Assembly (NCBI RefSeq): GCF_024662015.1
Contig: NZ_CP102480.1
Coordinates: 3,900,501 to 3,964,500, forward strand
Reading direction: 5' to 3'
Length of the DNA stretch: 64,000 nucleotides
Source of the DNA: Nisaea acidiphila
GTDB taxonomy: Bacteria > Pseudomonadota > Alphaproteobacteria > Thalassobaculales > Thalassobaculaceae
Shown: in pieces, positions 27,555 to 36,469 of the stretch
Layout: every line of letters starts with the position of its first letter
Position numbering within the stretch: the first letter of the stretch is position 1
Position numbers and translations under genes: made by a program
Notes under the pieces: model-generated
The model's database searches: none
What the model was told of the DNA's origin: nothing
Seen by the model: only the letters and a program-made list of their open reading frames with translations

Positions 27555-28229
27555 ATGGCGTCGGAAAACGGAAAGCCCGGAAAGGCCAAGGAACGCAAGC
27601 TGGCGCTCGCGCAGGACCCGCATGCGGTCAAGGAGCCGTCGGAAAACAATCTGGAACTCGCCATCGGCCGCGAGGTCAGGGAATTTCGCAAGGCGCTCGG
27701 CATCACGGTGGCGGATCTCGCGAGCGCGACCGGCCTCTCCGTCGGCATGCTCTCCAAGATCGAGAACGGCGCGATCTCGCCGTCACTGACGACGCTGCAA
27801 TCCGTCGCCCGCGCGCTCGGCGTGCCGATCACCGACCTCTTCAAGCGTTTCGAGGAGCCGCGCAACGCGGTCTTCGTGAAGGCGGGCGAGGGGGTGCAGG
27901 TGGAACGCCGCGGGACCCGCGCCGGGCATCAGTACAATCTGCTCGGCTACCTTGAAGGCAATACCAGCGGCGTGCTGGTCGAGCCATACCTGATCACTCT
28001 GACCGAGGATTCCGACGTCTTCCCCACCTTCCAGCATCCGGGCACCGAGCTGATCTACATGCTGGAGGGCGAGCTGCTCTACCGGCATGGGGACGCGACC
28101 TACCGGATGCTGCCCGGAGACAGCCTGTTCTTCGATGCCGATGCGCCGCACGGCCCGGAAGAACTGATTTCCCGGCCGATCCGCTATCTCTCGATCATCT
28201 CCTATCCCCAGCGCGCCCAATCCGAGTGA
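27555..28229 (+). CDS. XRE-cupin transcriptional regulator
   Basis: A 224-residue regulator. A lambda-repressor-like helix-turn-helix lies at about residues 36-95 (VREFRKALGITVADLASATGLSVGMLSKIENG) and a cupin sensor at about 150-215 (FQHPGTELIYMLEGELLYRHG and PGDSLFFDADAPHG). The design is that of PuuR and related regulators of amine and amino-acid use. The gene is followed by paired TTCTTCyGAA repeats and then the mgs/gmaS operon, which it most likely controls. The effector is unknown. A gamma-glutamyl amine or the amine itself would fit. Confidence 0.88.
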   Translation: MASENGKPGKAKERKLALAQDPHAVKEPSENNLELAIGREVREFRKALGITVADLASATGLSVGMLSKIENGAISPSLTTLQSVARALGVPITDLFKRFEEPRNAVFVKAGEGVQVERRGTRAGHQYNLLGYLEGNTSGVLVEPYLITLTEDSDVFPTFQHPGTELIYMLEGELLYRHGDATYRMLPGDSLFFDADAPHGPEELISRPIRYLSIISYPQRAQSE

Positions 28230-28238
28230 ATGGATTTT

Positions 28239-28269
28239 TCTTCTGAAGAATATTTTATTCTTCCGAATT
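28239..28269. promoter_or_regulatory. Repeated TTCTTCyGAA operator before mgsA
   Basis: TTCTTCTGAAGAA (28239-28251) is a perfect dyad, and ATTCTTCCGAAT (28258-28269) is a second, imperfect one. The shared core TTCTTCyGAA starts at 28239 and 28259, exactly 20 bases or two helical turns apart. The region is AT-rich and lies between the regulator and the operon, so it is the likely binding site of the XRE-cupin protein. Confidence 0.5.
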
Positions 28270-28329
28270 GTGCTCTGCAAAACCGCCTGCTAGGCTCCGC
28301 CGGAGATTTCTAGACGGAGGTTGCCGGAA

Positions 28330-29226
28330 ATGTGCGGCATCGTTGGACTGTTCCTGAAGGACAAGGCGCTGGAGCCGAAACTCGGCGCACTGCTCTCGGA
28401 GATGCTGATCACCATGACGGATCGCGGACCGGACAGCGCCGGCATCGCGATCTACGGGCCGTCCGCGAAAGGTTCGGGCAAGATCACCGTCCAGTCCGCC
28501 GATCCTGAGAGCGACTTCAAGGGGCTTGGCGCGGCGCTGTCGAAGAAGGTCGGGACGGACGTCTCCGTCGATGTGCGGGCGACCCATGCCGTGATCTCGC
28601 TCGCGGCGGCGAAGCTCGACGCGGCGCGCGATGCGCTGCAGGAACTCCGGCCGGGCGTTACCGTCATGGGGCGCGGCGAAAGCGTGGAGATTTACAAGGA
28701 GGTCGGCCTGCCGAAGGACGTGGCGGAGCGCTTCGGCATCGGCAAAATGGGCGGCACCCACGGGATCGGCCATACAAGGATGGCGACGGAGTCCGCCGTC
28801 ACGACCTTCGGCGCGCATCCGTTCTCGACCGGGCCGGACCAGTGCCTTGTCCATAACGGCTCGCTCTCCAACCACAACAATCTGCGCCGGGAGCTGGTGA
28901 AGGCCGGGCTCCGCTTCGAGACCGAGAACGATACCGAGGTCGCGGCAGCCTATCTCAGCCACAAGCTGGCGGAAGGGCAGAATCTCGGCGCGGCGCTGGA
29001 AAGCGGCCTCAGCGATCTCGATGGTTTCTATACCTTCGTCGTCGGCACCAAATCGGGCTTCGGCGTGCTGCGCGATCCGATCGCCTGCAAGCCGGCGGTG
29101 ATGGCCGAGACCGACGAATATGTCGCCTTCGGCTCCGAATACCGCGCGCTGGTCGGCCTGCCGGGGATCGAGAGTGCCCGCGTCTGGGAGCCGGAGCCGG
29201 CGACCGTCTATTTCTGGGAGCATTGA
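28330..29226 (+). CDS. mgsA: N-methylglutamate synthase subunit A-like class II glutamine amidotransferase
   Basis: A 298-residue protein resembling the glutaminase domain of glutamate synthase as a separate subunit (MgsA in methylotrophs, GlxB in rhizobia). The start at 28330 gives MCGIVGLF, so C2 becomes the N-terminal nucleophile after methionine removal. GIGHTRMATES (about 141-151), the oxyanion and glutamine-binding CLVHNGSLSNHNNLR (about 172-186) and ENDTEVAAAYL near 198-208 are all present. With the next two genes it should form a three-part enzyme that moves an amine from gamma-glutamylmethylamide or glutamine to an acceptor. The upstream in-frame TTG would block formation of the N-terminal Cys. 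Confidence 0.85.
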   Translation: MCGIVGLFLKDKALEPKLGALLSEMLITMTDRGPDSAGIAIYGPSAKGSGKITVQSADPESDFKGLGAALSKKVGTDVSVDVRATHAVISLAAAKLDAARDALQELRPGVTVMGRGESVEIYKEVGLPKDVAERFGIGKMGGTHGIGHTRMATESAVTTFGAHPFSTGPDQCLVHNGSLSNHNNLRRELVKAGLRFETENDTEVAAAYLSHKLAEGQNLGAALESGLSDLDGFYTFVVGTKSGFGVLRDPIACKPAVMAETDEYVAFGSEYRALVGLPGIESARVWEPEPATVYFWEH

Positions 29227-29229
29227 GGA

Positions 29230-29916
29230 ATGCCGAGCTTCGACCTTTCGAAGGTGCCGCTGCGCGACCTGAACCAGGCGCTGCACGATGTGTCCGCCGG
29301 TGCGAACGAGACCGATTTCGAGGTGCTGAACCCGCGCGGGGCGCATGCGGTCGCGGTCGGGATCGACAAGCCGGTCCGCGTCGATGTGAAAGGCAATTGC
29401 GGCTACTACTGCGCTGGAATGAATGCCGAAGCGACGGTCACGGTGCATGGCAGCGTCGGGCCGGGCGTCGCGGAGAACATGATGTCCGGCACCGTCGTGG
29501 TGAAGGGCGATGCGAGCCAGTATGCTGGCGCGACCGGTCATGGCGGCCTGCTGGTGATCGAGGGCAATGCCTCGTCGCGCTGCGGCATCTCCATGAAAGG
29601 CATCGATATCGTCGTGAAGGGCAATATCGGCCACATGTCCGCCTTCATGGCGCAGGCCGGTAACCTCGTGGTGCTTGGCGATGCCGGGGATGCGCTTGGA
29701 GATTCCTGCTACGAAGCCAGATTCTTCGTCCGCGGCAAGGTAGAGAGCCTCGGAGCCGACTGCGTTAAGAAGAAGATGAAGCCGAAGCATCTGGAGCTTC
29801 TGGCGGATCTCCTGAAACGCGCCGGGATCACCGATGTGAAGCCGGAGGAGTTCACCCGCTACGGCTCTGCGCGCCAGCTCTACAATTTCAACATCGACAA
29901 TGTCGACGCCTACTGA
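29230..29916 (+). CDS. mgsB: N-methylglutamate synthase subunit B-like (GXGXG domain)
   Basis: A 228-residue protein corresponding to the C-terminal GXGXG (alpha subunit domain 3) beta-helix of glutamate synthase. Repeating units such as VDVKGNCGYYCAGM, GTVVVKGDASQYAGATGHGG, DIVVKGNIGHMSAFMAQAG and NLVVLGDAGDALGDSCYE show the regular Gly-rich rungs. In glutamate synthase this domain is structural and spaces the glutaminase from the FMN site. It begins 3 bases after mgsA and ends 10 bases before mgsC, a tight operon. GlxC is the equivalent rhizobial name. Confidence 0.85.
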   Translation: MPSFDLSKVPLRDLNQALHDVSAGANETDFEVLNPRGAHAVAVGIDKPVRVDVKGNCGYYCAGMNAEATVTVHGSVGPGVAENMMSGTVVVKGDASQYAGATGHGGLLVIEGNASSRCGISMKGIDIVVKGNIGHMSAFMAQAGNLVVLGDAGDALGDSCYEARFFVRGKVESLGADCVKKKMKPKHLELLADLLKRAGITDVKPEEFTRYGSARQLYNFNIDNVDAY

Positions 29917-29926
29917 GGACGGACAG

Positions 29927-31255
29927 ATGACCTATACCAATCCCCCGACCGTCCCGCGCCAGTCCGCCACCTTCGACGATTACACGCTCTCCGAGATCCG
30001 CCGCGCGGCGGCGACCGGGATCTACGACATCCGCGGCGGCGGGGCGAAGCGCAAGGTGCCGCATTTCGACGACCTGCTGTTCCTCGGAGCCTCGATCTCG
30101 CGCTATCCGCTTGAAGGCTACCGCGAGGCCTGCGGCACCAATGTCGTGCTCGGCACCCGCTTCGCGAAAAAGCCGATCGAGCTGAAGATCCCGATCACCA
30201 TCGCCGGTATGAGCTTCGGTTCGCTCTCGGGCCCCGCCAAGGAAGCGCTCGGCCGCGGCGCGACCCTCGCCGGAACTTCGACCACGACCGGCGATGGCGG
30301 GATGACCGAGGAGGAGCGCGGGCATTCCGAGATCCTCGTCTACCAGTACCTGCCGTCGCGCTACGGCATGAATCCGCGCGACCTGCGCCGTGCCGACGCG
30401 ATCGAGGTCGTGGTCGGGCAGGGCGCCAAGCCGGGCGGCGGCGGCATGCTGCTCGGGCAGAAGATTTCCGAGCGGGTCGCCGAGATGCGCACCCTGCCGG
30501 AAGGCATCGACCAGCGCTCCGCCTGCCGTCATCCTGACTGGACCGGGCCGGACGATCTCGAGATCAAGATCCAGGAGCTGCGCGAGATCACCGACTGGGA
30601 GAAGCCGATCTATGTGAAGGTTGGCGGCGCGCGTCCCTATTACGACACCGCGCTCGCGGTGAAGTCCGGCGCCGACGTGGTGGTGCTCGACGGCATGCAG
30701 GGCGGCACGGCGGCGACCCAGGAGGTCTTCATCGAGCATGTCGGCCTGCCGACGCTGGCCTGCATCCGGCCTGCCGTCGCGGCATTGCAAGAGCTCGGCA
30801 TGCACCGCAAGGTCCAGCTCGTGGTCTCCGGCGGTGTGCGTAGCGGAGCGGACGTGGCCAAGGCGCTGGCGCTTGGCGCGGATGCCGTCTCGATCGGCAC
30901 CGCGGCGCTGGTCGCGATAGGCGACAACGATCCGAAATGGGAAGCGGAGTACCGGAAACTCGGGACCACGGCCGGCGCTTATGACGACTGGCACGAGGGC
31001 CGCGATCCGGCGGGCATCTCGACCCAGGACCCGGAGCTGATGAAGCGGGTCGATCCGGTCGCTGCCGGGCGCCGGCTTGCGAACTACCTGAAGGTGATGA
31101 CACTTGAGGCGCAGACCATCGCGCGCGCCTGCGGCAAGAACCATGTGCACAACCTCGAGCCGGAGGATCTCTGCGCGCTGACCATCGAGGCCTCGGCCAT
31201 GGCCGGCGTGCCGCTCGCCGGCACCGACTGGATACCCGGCAAGGCCGGGCTCTGA
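29927..31255 (+). CDS. mgsC: N-methylglutamate synthase subunit C-like (FMN-binding glutamate synthase family)
   Basis: A 442-residue FMN-dependent barrel like the central and FMN domains of glutamate synthase. GMSFGSLSGPAKEALGRGA lies near residues 94-112, GQGAKPGGGGMLLGQKI near 164-180, VKVGGARPYYDTALAVKSGADVVVLDGMQGGTAATQ near 226-261 and SGGVRSGADVAKALALGADAVSIGTA near 301-326. The start at 29927 is supported by GAGGACGGAC. The whole set mgsABC converts gamma-glutamylmethylamide plus 2-oxoglutarate to N-methylglutamate in known pathways. Cysteines near ARACG and EDLCALT may hold an iron-sulfur cluster, but the classical glutamate synthase spacing is not seen. Confidence 0.85.
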   Translation: MTYTNPPTVPRQSATFDDYTLSEIRRAAATGIYDIRGGGAKRKVPHFDDLLFLGASISRYPLEGYREACGTNVVLGTRFAKKPIELKIPITIAGMSFGSLSGPAKEALGRGATLAGTSTTTGDGGMTEEERGHSEILVYQYLPSRYGMNPRDLRRADAIEVVVGQGAKPGGGGMLLGQKISERVAEMRTLPEGIDQRSACRHPDWTGPDDLEIKIQELREITDWEKPIYVKVGGARPYYDTALAVKSGADVVVLDGMQGGTAATQEVFIEHVGLPTLACIRPAVAALQELGMHRKVQLVVSGGVRSGADVAKALALGADAVSIGTAALVAIGDNDPKWEAEYRKLGTTAGAYDDWHEGRDPAGISTQDPELMKRVDPVAAGRRLANYLKVMTLEAQTIARACGKNHVHNLEPEDLCALTIEASAMAGVPLAGTDWIPGKAGL

Positions 31256-31324
31256 ATGTACCGAACGACGCGGTGCCGAACACCGCGCGTATCGACAGGG
31301 AGAATTGGGGACTTAGGAGGTTTC

Positions 31325-32632
31325 ATGACGAAGGATCTCGCAGCTTTTGCGAAAGAGAAGGGGGTCAAGTACTTCATGATCTCCTTCACCGACCTGTTCG
31401 GCGCACAGCGCGCCAAGCTGGTCCCTGCGGCTGCCATCGCCGACATGCAGGAGGAGGGGGCGGGCTTCGCCGGTTTTGCCGCATGGCTCGACATGACGCC
31501 GGCGCATCCGGACCTGTTCGCGATCCCGGACCCGTCCTCCGTGATCCAGCTTCCCTGGAAGAAGGACGTCGCCTGGGTCGCCGCGGATTGCTTCATGGAA
31601 GAGAAGTCCGTCGAACAGGCGCCGCGCAACACGCTGATCCGCATGATCGATGCCGCCGGAAAGAAGGGGCTGCGCGTCAAGACCGGCGTCGAGGCGGAGT
31701 ACTTCCTGATTTTGCCGGACGGCTCCGAGATCTCCGACCCGCGCGATATTGCCGAGAAGCCCTGCTACGATCAGCAGGCGGTGATGCGCCGCTATGACGT
31801 CATCTCCGAGATCTGCGACTACATGCTGGAACTCGGCTGGGGGCCTTACCAGAACGACCATGAGGACGCGAACGGCCAGTTCGAGATGAACTGGGAGTTC
31901 GACGACGCGCTGAAGACGGCGGACAAGCATTCCTTCTTCAAGTTCATGGTCAAGTCGGTGGCGGAGAAGCACGGGTTGCGCGCCACCTTCATGCCGAAGC
32001 CGTTCAAGCACCTGACCGGCAACGGCTGCCACTGTCACGTCTCGGTCTGGGACAAGAAGGGCAAGGAGAACGCTTTCGCCGACAAAAAGGACGAGCTCGG
32101 CCTCTCGAAGGACGGCATGCATTTCCTCGGCGGTATCATGGCGCATGCGACGGCGCTCGCGGCCATCACCAATCCGACGGTGAATTCCTACAAGCGGATC
32201 AACGCCGCCGGAACGGCCTCCGGTGCAACCTGGGCGCCGAACTCGGTCACTTGGTCGGGCAACAACCGGACCCATATGGTGCGCGTGCCGGGGCCGGGAC
32301 GCTTCGAGCTGAGGCTGCCGGACGGGGCGGCGAATCCCTACCTGCTGCAGGCCGTCGTGATCGCCGCCGGTCTCGACGGGCTCAAGAGCAAAGCCGATCC
32401 GGGCAAGCGTTACGACCACGACATGTATGCCGAGCCGGGGCTGGCCGCGGACGCGCCGAAGCTGCCGCTCAATCTGCTCGACGCCTTGCGTACCTTCGAC
32501 GCGGACAGTGCCTTGAAGACCGCGCTCGGCGAGGAGTTCTCGGCCGCTTACGTGAAGCTGAAAACCGGCGAGTGGACCGCCTACACCTCGCACCTGACTG
32601 AGTGGGAGCGGGAGAATACGCTCGACATCTAG
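31325..32632 (+). CDS. gmaS: Gamma-glutamylmethylamide synthetase (type III glutamine synthetase-like)
   Basis: A 435-residue glutamine synthetase-fold ligase that closely resembles GmaS/GlnT of methylamine-using marine alphaproteobacteria. The diagnostic N-terminus includes KYFMISFTDLFGAQRAKLV and GFAGFAAWLDMTPAHPDLF. Active-site parts are E123 and E125 in GVEAEYFL, E187 in GQFEMNWE, H236 in GNGCHCHVS, and a later NSYKRINA loop and RFELRLPDGAANPYLLQ. It joins methylamine to glutamate with ATP. A perfect AGGAGG stands just before ATG 31325. It follows mgsABC after 69 bases. A broader amine range, or plain glutamine synthesis, cannot be excluded from sequence. Confidence 0.82.
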   Translation: MTKDLAAFAKEKGVKYFMISFTDLFGAQRAKLVPAAAIADMQEEGAGFAGFAAWLDMTPAHPDLFAIPDPSSVIQLPWKKDVAWVAADCFMEEKSVEQAPRNTLIRMIDAAGKKGLRVKTGVEAEYFLILPDGSEISDPRDIAEKPCYDQQAVMRRYDVISEICDYMLELGWGPYQNDHEDANGQFEMNWEFDDALKTADKHSFFKFMVKSVAEKHGLRATFMPKPFKHLTGNGCHCHVSVWDKKGKENAFADKKDELGLSKDGMHFLGGIMAHATALAAITNPTVNSYKRINAAGTASGATWAPNSVTWSGNNRTHMVRVPGPGRFELRLPDGAANPYLLQAVVIAAGLDGLKSKADPGKRYDHDMYAEPGLAADAPKLPLNLLDALRTFDADSALKTALGEEFSAAYVKLKTGEWTAYTSHLTEWERENTLDI

Positions 32633-32681
32633 CGGCCATGATGCCCCGATAGGGGCGGAATGACCGGATGGGGAGCTTCAC

Positions 32682-34004
32682 GTGGCAAAACTGAACGAGT
32701 TGACGGCGTCCGCGGCGGCGCGTGTCCTTGCGGCCGGAGAGGCCTCGGCCGAGGAGCTTATGCTGTCCTGTCTCGATCGCGTGGCGGAGCGGGACGAGAC
32801 GGTCCGGGCCTGGGCCTTCCTCGACCCGGAGCTTGCCTTGGCCAATGCGCGGGCCGCCGACGCGTCCCGCGCGGCGGGCTACACGCTCGGTCCGCTGCAT
32901 GGCGTGCCGGTCGGCATCAAGGACGTGATCGAGACCGCGGACATGCCGACCGAGAACGGCTCCGATCTGTTCCGCGGTCAGCGCACCGGGCGGGACGCTG
33001 ACTGCGTCGCCCGGCTGCGCAATGCTGGCGCTGTGATCATGGGTAAGACCGTAACCACCGAGCTCGCGAACCAGACGCCGAGCAAGACCCGCAATCCGCA
33101 CAATCCAGAGCATTCGCCGGGAGGCTCCTCGGCCGGCTCCGGCGCGGCGGTCGGGGATTTTCAGGTGCCCTTGGCCCTCGGCACCCAGACTGGCGGGTCG
33201 GTGATCAGGCCGGGCTCCTTCAACGGCATTCACGCCATGAAACCCTCCCTTGGCCTGATCCCGCGCGAGGGCGTGCTGATGCAGTCGCACACGCTGGATA
33301 CCGTCGGCGTCTACGGCCGTTCGGTTGAGGATCTGGCGCTGATCGCGGACAGCATGGCTGCGTTCGATGCCACGGACGCCTTCAGCTTTGGAGGCCGCCG
33401 TTCGAGCCTCGGCGCGGATATGGCCCTCGAAACCCCGGCGCCGCGTTTTGCCTTTCTCGAAACCCCGGCTTGGCCACAGGCGGATGACGGCGCACAGAAG
33501 GCCATTGAGGGCGTCGTCGACGGTCTCGGCGCGGGCTGCGTCCGGGAGAGCCTGCCGTCGCCCTTTGACCGCATCCTCGACTTTCATGCTGCTGTCATGG
33601 CCGCCGAGATGGTGCCTTATTATGGGGGGATGATCGACGCCAGCCCCGAGAAGGCGAGCGAGATGATCAAGGCGCGCCTCGCCGAGGCCCGCAAGGTCGC
33701 GGCCGGCGACTATGTCGAAGCGGTGCTGGCGCGCGGGCCGATCAACGACTCCCTTTCGTTGCTGCTCGATCGCTATGACGCGGTGCTCTGCCTGCCGGCG
33801 ACCGGTCCGGCGCCGCACGGCTTCGCAACCACGGGATCGGCGATCTTCAACGGTCTCTGGACCTATCTCGGCGTGCCTTGCGTGACTCTGCCGAGGCTCA
33901 GCGTCGAGGGGTTGCCACTCGGTGTTCAACTCGTCGGCAAGCCGGGAGAAGACGGCAAGCTCCTGCGCGTGGCCCGTTGGCTCGACCGGGAACTGGGCGG
34001 CTGA
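32682..34004 (+). CDS. Amidase signature family hydrolase
   Basis: A 440-residue amidase-signature enzyme. The Ser-cisSer-Lys triad is visible: K80 in GVPVGIKDVIE, S149 in SPGGSSAGSG and S173 in GTQTGGSVIRP. The GTG start at 32682 follows GGGGAG. It lies 49 bases after gmaS on the same strand and may be part of that operon. In this position it could hydrolyse a gamma-glutamyl amide or release ammonia from an external amide. GatA is unlikely because gatB/gatC are absent and the sequence outside the core differs. Confidence 0.82.
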   Translation: MAKLNELTASAAARVLAAGEASAEELMLSCLDRVAERDETVRAWAFLDPELALANARAADASRAAGYTLGPLHGVPVGIKDVIETADMPTENGSDLFRGQRTGRDADCVARLRNAGAVIMGKTVTTELANQTPSKTRNPHNPEHSPGGSSAGSGAAVGDFQVPLALGTQTGGSVIRPGSFNGIHAMKPSLGLIPREGVLMQSHTLDTVGVYGRSVEDLALIADSMAAFDATDAFSFGGRRSSLGADMALETPAPRFAFLETPAWPQADDGAQKAIEGVVDGLGAGCVRESLPSPFDRILDFHAAVMAAEMVPYYGGMIDASPEKASEMIKARLAEARKVAAGDYVEAVLARGPINDSLSLLLDRYDAVLCLPATGPAPHGFATTGSAIFNGLWTYLGVPCVTLPRLSVEGLPLGVQLVGKPGEDGKLLRVARWLDRELGG

Positions 34005-34013
34005 GGAAGGGCC

Positions 34014-34919
34014 TCAGTCCGCCGTTTGGCCTTTGGCTTCCGCCCGGGCCCGTCTTTGCCGGAACGCCTCTCTCTGGGCGATGTAGAGCGTGCTTGCCAC
34101 GATCAGTCCGGCGCCGACGAGGGTCCGTTCGTCGGGCACCTCCGCGAAGACGAGATAGCCGGCGAAGGCGATGGTGATCAGCCGGATATACTGGAACACC
34201 GAGATCGCGCTCGCCTCGCCAACGGCGTAGGCCTTGATATCGAAATAGACCCGCGCGGTGGCGCCGACGCTGAGCACGAAGAGGATGATCCAGAGGTCCG
34301 TGTCCGGCCAGGTCCAGTGGGTAATCGCGGGCGGAAAGCTGCTGAGCGTGCTCATCACCATGAAATAGACCATCAGCGTGCCGGGCGGATCGTCCTTGGA
34401 GAGAGTCTTGCCCTGGATCAGCATGACGGCGAAGAGCGCGGCGCTGACGAGGGCGGAGAGCATGGCGAACTGGAAACCGTCGATGCTCGGATTGACCACC
34501 ACGACGATCCCGGCGAAGCCGACGAGCGTCGCGCCCCAGCGATGGATGCCGACCTTCTCGCCGAGCATGGGGCCGGCCAGCGCGGTCATGAAGAGCGGGG
34601 TGGAGAAGAACAGCACCGAGGCGGTGGTGATCGGCAGCGCGCCGAGGGCGTAGAAACCCGCATTCATCGAGACCGCGCCGATCGCGCCGCGGAACAGATG
34701 CATCTTCCAGCGCCGGCTGAACAGCACGCGCTTGCCGTAGCCGATCAGGAACGGGACCGTCATTGCGAACGAGAAGATGCAGCGCACGAAGACGATCTGT
34801 GTCGAGGCGAGGCCGTCGGAGGCCATTTTCACTCCGACGGTCATCACCGTCGCCGCGAGGCAGGAGGCGAGGATCCAGAGCGCTCCCTGGAGATTGCCTG
34901 AGAGCGCTCCGGCTTTCAC
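34014..34919 (-). CDS. DMT/EamA family transporter
   Basis: A 301-residue inner-membrane protein with about ten hydrophobic helices in two EamA repeats. The second repeat starts near residue 155. The first helix is ALWILASCLAATVMTVGVK. It starts with GTG at 34919 directly abutting the stop codon of the upstream SDR gene. The last 25 residues are a charged cytoplasmic tail. EamA carriers export metabolites or amino acids. No substrate can be deduced here. Confidence 0.82.
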   Translation of the reverse strand: MKAGALSGNLQGALWILASCLAATVMTVGVKMASDGLASTQIVFVRCIFSFAMTVPFLIGYGKRVLFSRRWKMHLFRGAIGAVSMNAGFYALGALPITTASVLFFSTPLFMTALAGPMLGEKVGIHRWGATLVGFAGIVVVVNPSIDGFQFAMLSALVSAALFAVMLIQGKTLSKDDPPGTLMVYFMVMSTLSSFPPAITHWTWPDTDLWIILFVLSVGATARVYFDIKAYAVGEASAISVFQYIRLITIAFAGYLVFAEVPDERTLVGAGLIVASTLYIAQREAFRQRRARAEAKGQTAD

Positions 34920-35696
34920 TTAGACCAGCCCTTCGAGACCGGCATCGACGCTGAGCGCCTGTCCGGTGATATGGGCGCCGGCCTTGGAGCAAAGGAAGAG
35001 GATCATCGAGGCGATGTCGTCGGCGGTGACGAATTCCTTCAGCGAGGCGATGGAGGCGAGCTCGCTCCGCATCGCGTTCTCCGAGATCCCCTTGGCTTCG
35101 GCCTTGGCCTTGATCACCCGGTCGATCCGGGCGCCCTCGACCGCGCCCGGCTGGATCGCGTTGCAGCGGATCCGGTCCGGGCCGAGCTCGATGGCGATGG
35201 TCCGGGTGAAACCGACGATGCCCCATTTCGCGGCCGAGTAGGGGCTGCGCATCGGGAAGCCGAACTTTCCGGCGGCCGAGGAGAGATTGATGATCGCGCC
35301 GCCGCCCGCATCCCGGAGGTAGGGCACGGCCATCTGTGTCATCAGGAAAGTGGAGGTGAGGTTGATGTCGATGCAGCTCTGCCAGTCCTCGAAACTGACA
35401 CCCTCGACCGGGCCGGTCGGACCGGCCGTCCCGGCATTGTTCACGAGGATATCGAGCCCGCCGAGATAGTCCACGGCGGCGCCGAACATCGCCTTGAGGG
35501 CCTCCTTGTCGGAGACGTCGGTGAGCGTGCCGCCGAGGTTCGCGACCTTGTCGCGCGCATCCTCGAGCTGGTCCTGGTCGATATCGCAGATGAACACCTT
35601 GGCACCGGCCTGGCTGAACAGTTCAGCCGTCCGGCGGCCGATGCCCCCGGCGCCGGCGGTGATCAATGCCCGCTTGCCCGTCAGATCGAGCTGCAT
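34920..35696 (-). CDS. SDR family oxidoreductase
   Basis: A 258-residue short-chain dehydrogenase beginning MQLDLTGKRALITAGAGGIG, with the cofactor loop at residues 13-20, NNAGTAGPTG near 86-95, the catalytic serine in INLSSAAG near 137 and YSAAK near 152-156. The C-terminus ITGQALSVDAGLEGL is typical. The ATG at 35696 follows GGGGGG. It abuts the DMT transporter gene, forming a two-gene operon. The substrate is unknown; relatives include 3-oxoacyl-ACP reductases and sugar dehydrogenases. Confidence 0.87.
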   Translation of the reverse strand: MQLDLTGKRALITAGAGGIGRRTAELFSQAGAKVFICDIDQDQLEDARDKVANLGGTLTDVSDKEALKAMFGAAVDYLGGLDILVNNAGTAGPTGPVEGVSFEDWQSCIDINLTSTFLMTQMAVPYLRDAGGGAIINLSSAAGKFGFPMRSPYSAAKWGIVGFTRTIAIELGPDRIRCNAIQPGAVEGARIDRVIKAKAEAKGISENAMRSELASIASLKEFVTADDIASMILFLCSKAGAHITGQALSVDAGLEGLV

Positions 35697-35829
35697 GGTT
35701 ACCCCCCAATTTTCAGATTTTAGTTTGTCTGGAAGGGGAACTATAGCGGGCTTGCTGCAGTGCGGCAGCAGCGGAATCGGCGCGGGATTCGTTCTTTGGC
35801 AGCGGGAAAGACGGTCGCGTGCGGCGGGT

Positions 35830-36459
35830 TTAGCGCCTCGGCGGAGCCTGCTTCTTCTCCAGCACGCGCTTGATCCGGGCTTCCAGTTCCCGGTCCTCGT
35901 CGTCGGTATGCTTCTGCATCGCCTTGTCGAGGGCCTTCTCGTGCCCCTCGTGCCCATAGACGAGGCCGGCGATGACGAAGGCTAGGCAGAGGCCGAGGGC
36001 GGACATGGTGGCGCCGAAGCCCCAGAGCGGGCCGTATTCGCGGCCGATGACGACGATGCCCCACCAGAAGGCGGCGAAGGAAGCGACGGAGGCGAGCAGC
36101 AGGAAGCCGATGCGCAGGCAGAGCCCGCCGATGCGGTTGGCCGACATCAGTTCTCGGAAAGCGGCGCTGGTCTCGGCGTCGCGGATGGCGCGGGTGATGT
36201 CCTTGCGGGCGAGCTTGGTCCAGTCGCCGACATACATGCCGGTCTTGCCCTCGCCACGGCCCGGATTGAGGATGACCTCCTTCAGGTCCTCGACGATCTC
36301 GTTCGCCCGCTCCTCGGCGGGGCGGCGTTTCAGGCTGGGGAACGGTGAGCTGCTCGCGCGCTTCTTGTCCTCGTCGTCCGAGGCATCGCGTCTGAGATCG
36401 AACACCGCCGGCGTGCGGTCATCGGCCATCAGGCTTTGCGCTCCCCTGAAACTGTTCAT
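35830..36459 (-). CDS. Hypothetical two-helix membrane protein
   Basis: A 209-residue protein of unknown family. The first 100 residues are charged and hydrophilic, rich in Asp, Glu, Lys and Arg. Two membrane helices follow at about residues 112-139 (with LLLASVASFAAFWWG) and 147-169. A charged C-terminal region, EKALDKAMQKHTDDEDRELEARIKRVLEKK, is likely a coiled coil. ATG 36459 is chosen for the GAGG ahead of it. ATG 36429 is an alternative. It lies directly downstream of a PilZ gene, with a short overlap possible if a longer start is used. Confidence 0.6.
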   Translation of the reverse strand: MNSFRGAQSLMADDRTPAVFDLRRDASDDEDKKRASSSPFPSLKRRPAEERANEIVEDLKEVILNPGRGEGKTGMYVGDWTKLARKDITRAIRDAETSAAFRELMSANRIGGLCLRIGFLLLASVASFAAFWWGIVVIGREYGPLWGFGATMSALGLCLAFVIAGLVYGHEGHEKALDKAMQKHTDDEDRELEARIKRVLEKKQAPPRR

Positions 36460-36469
36460 CTTTTCGGCC

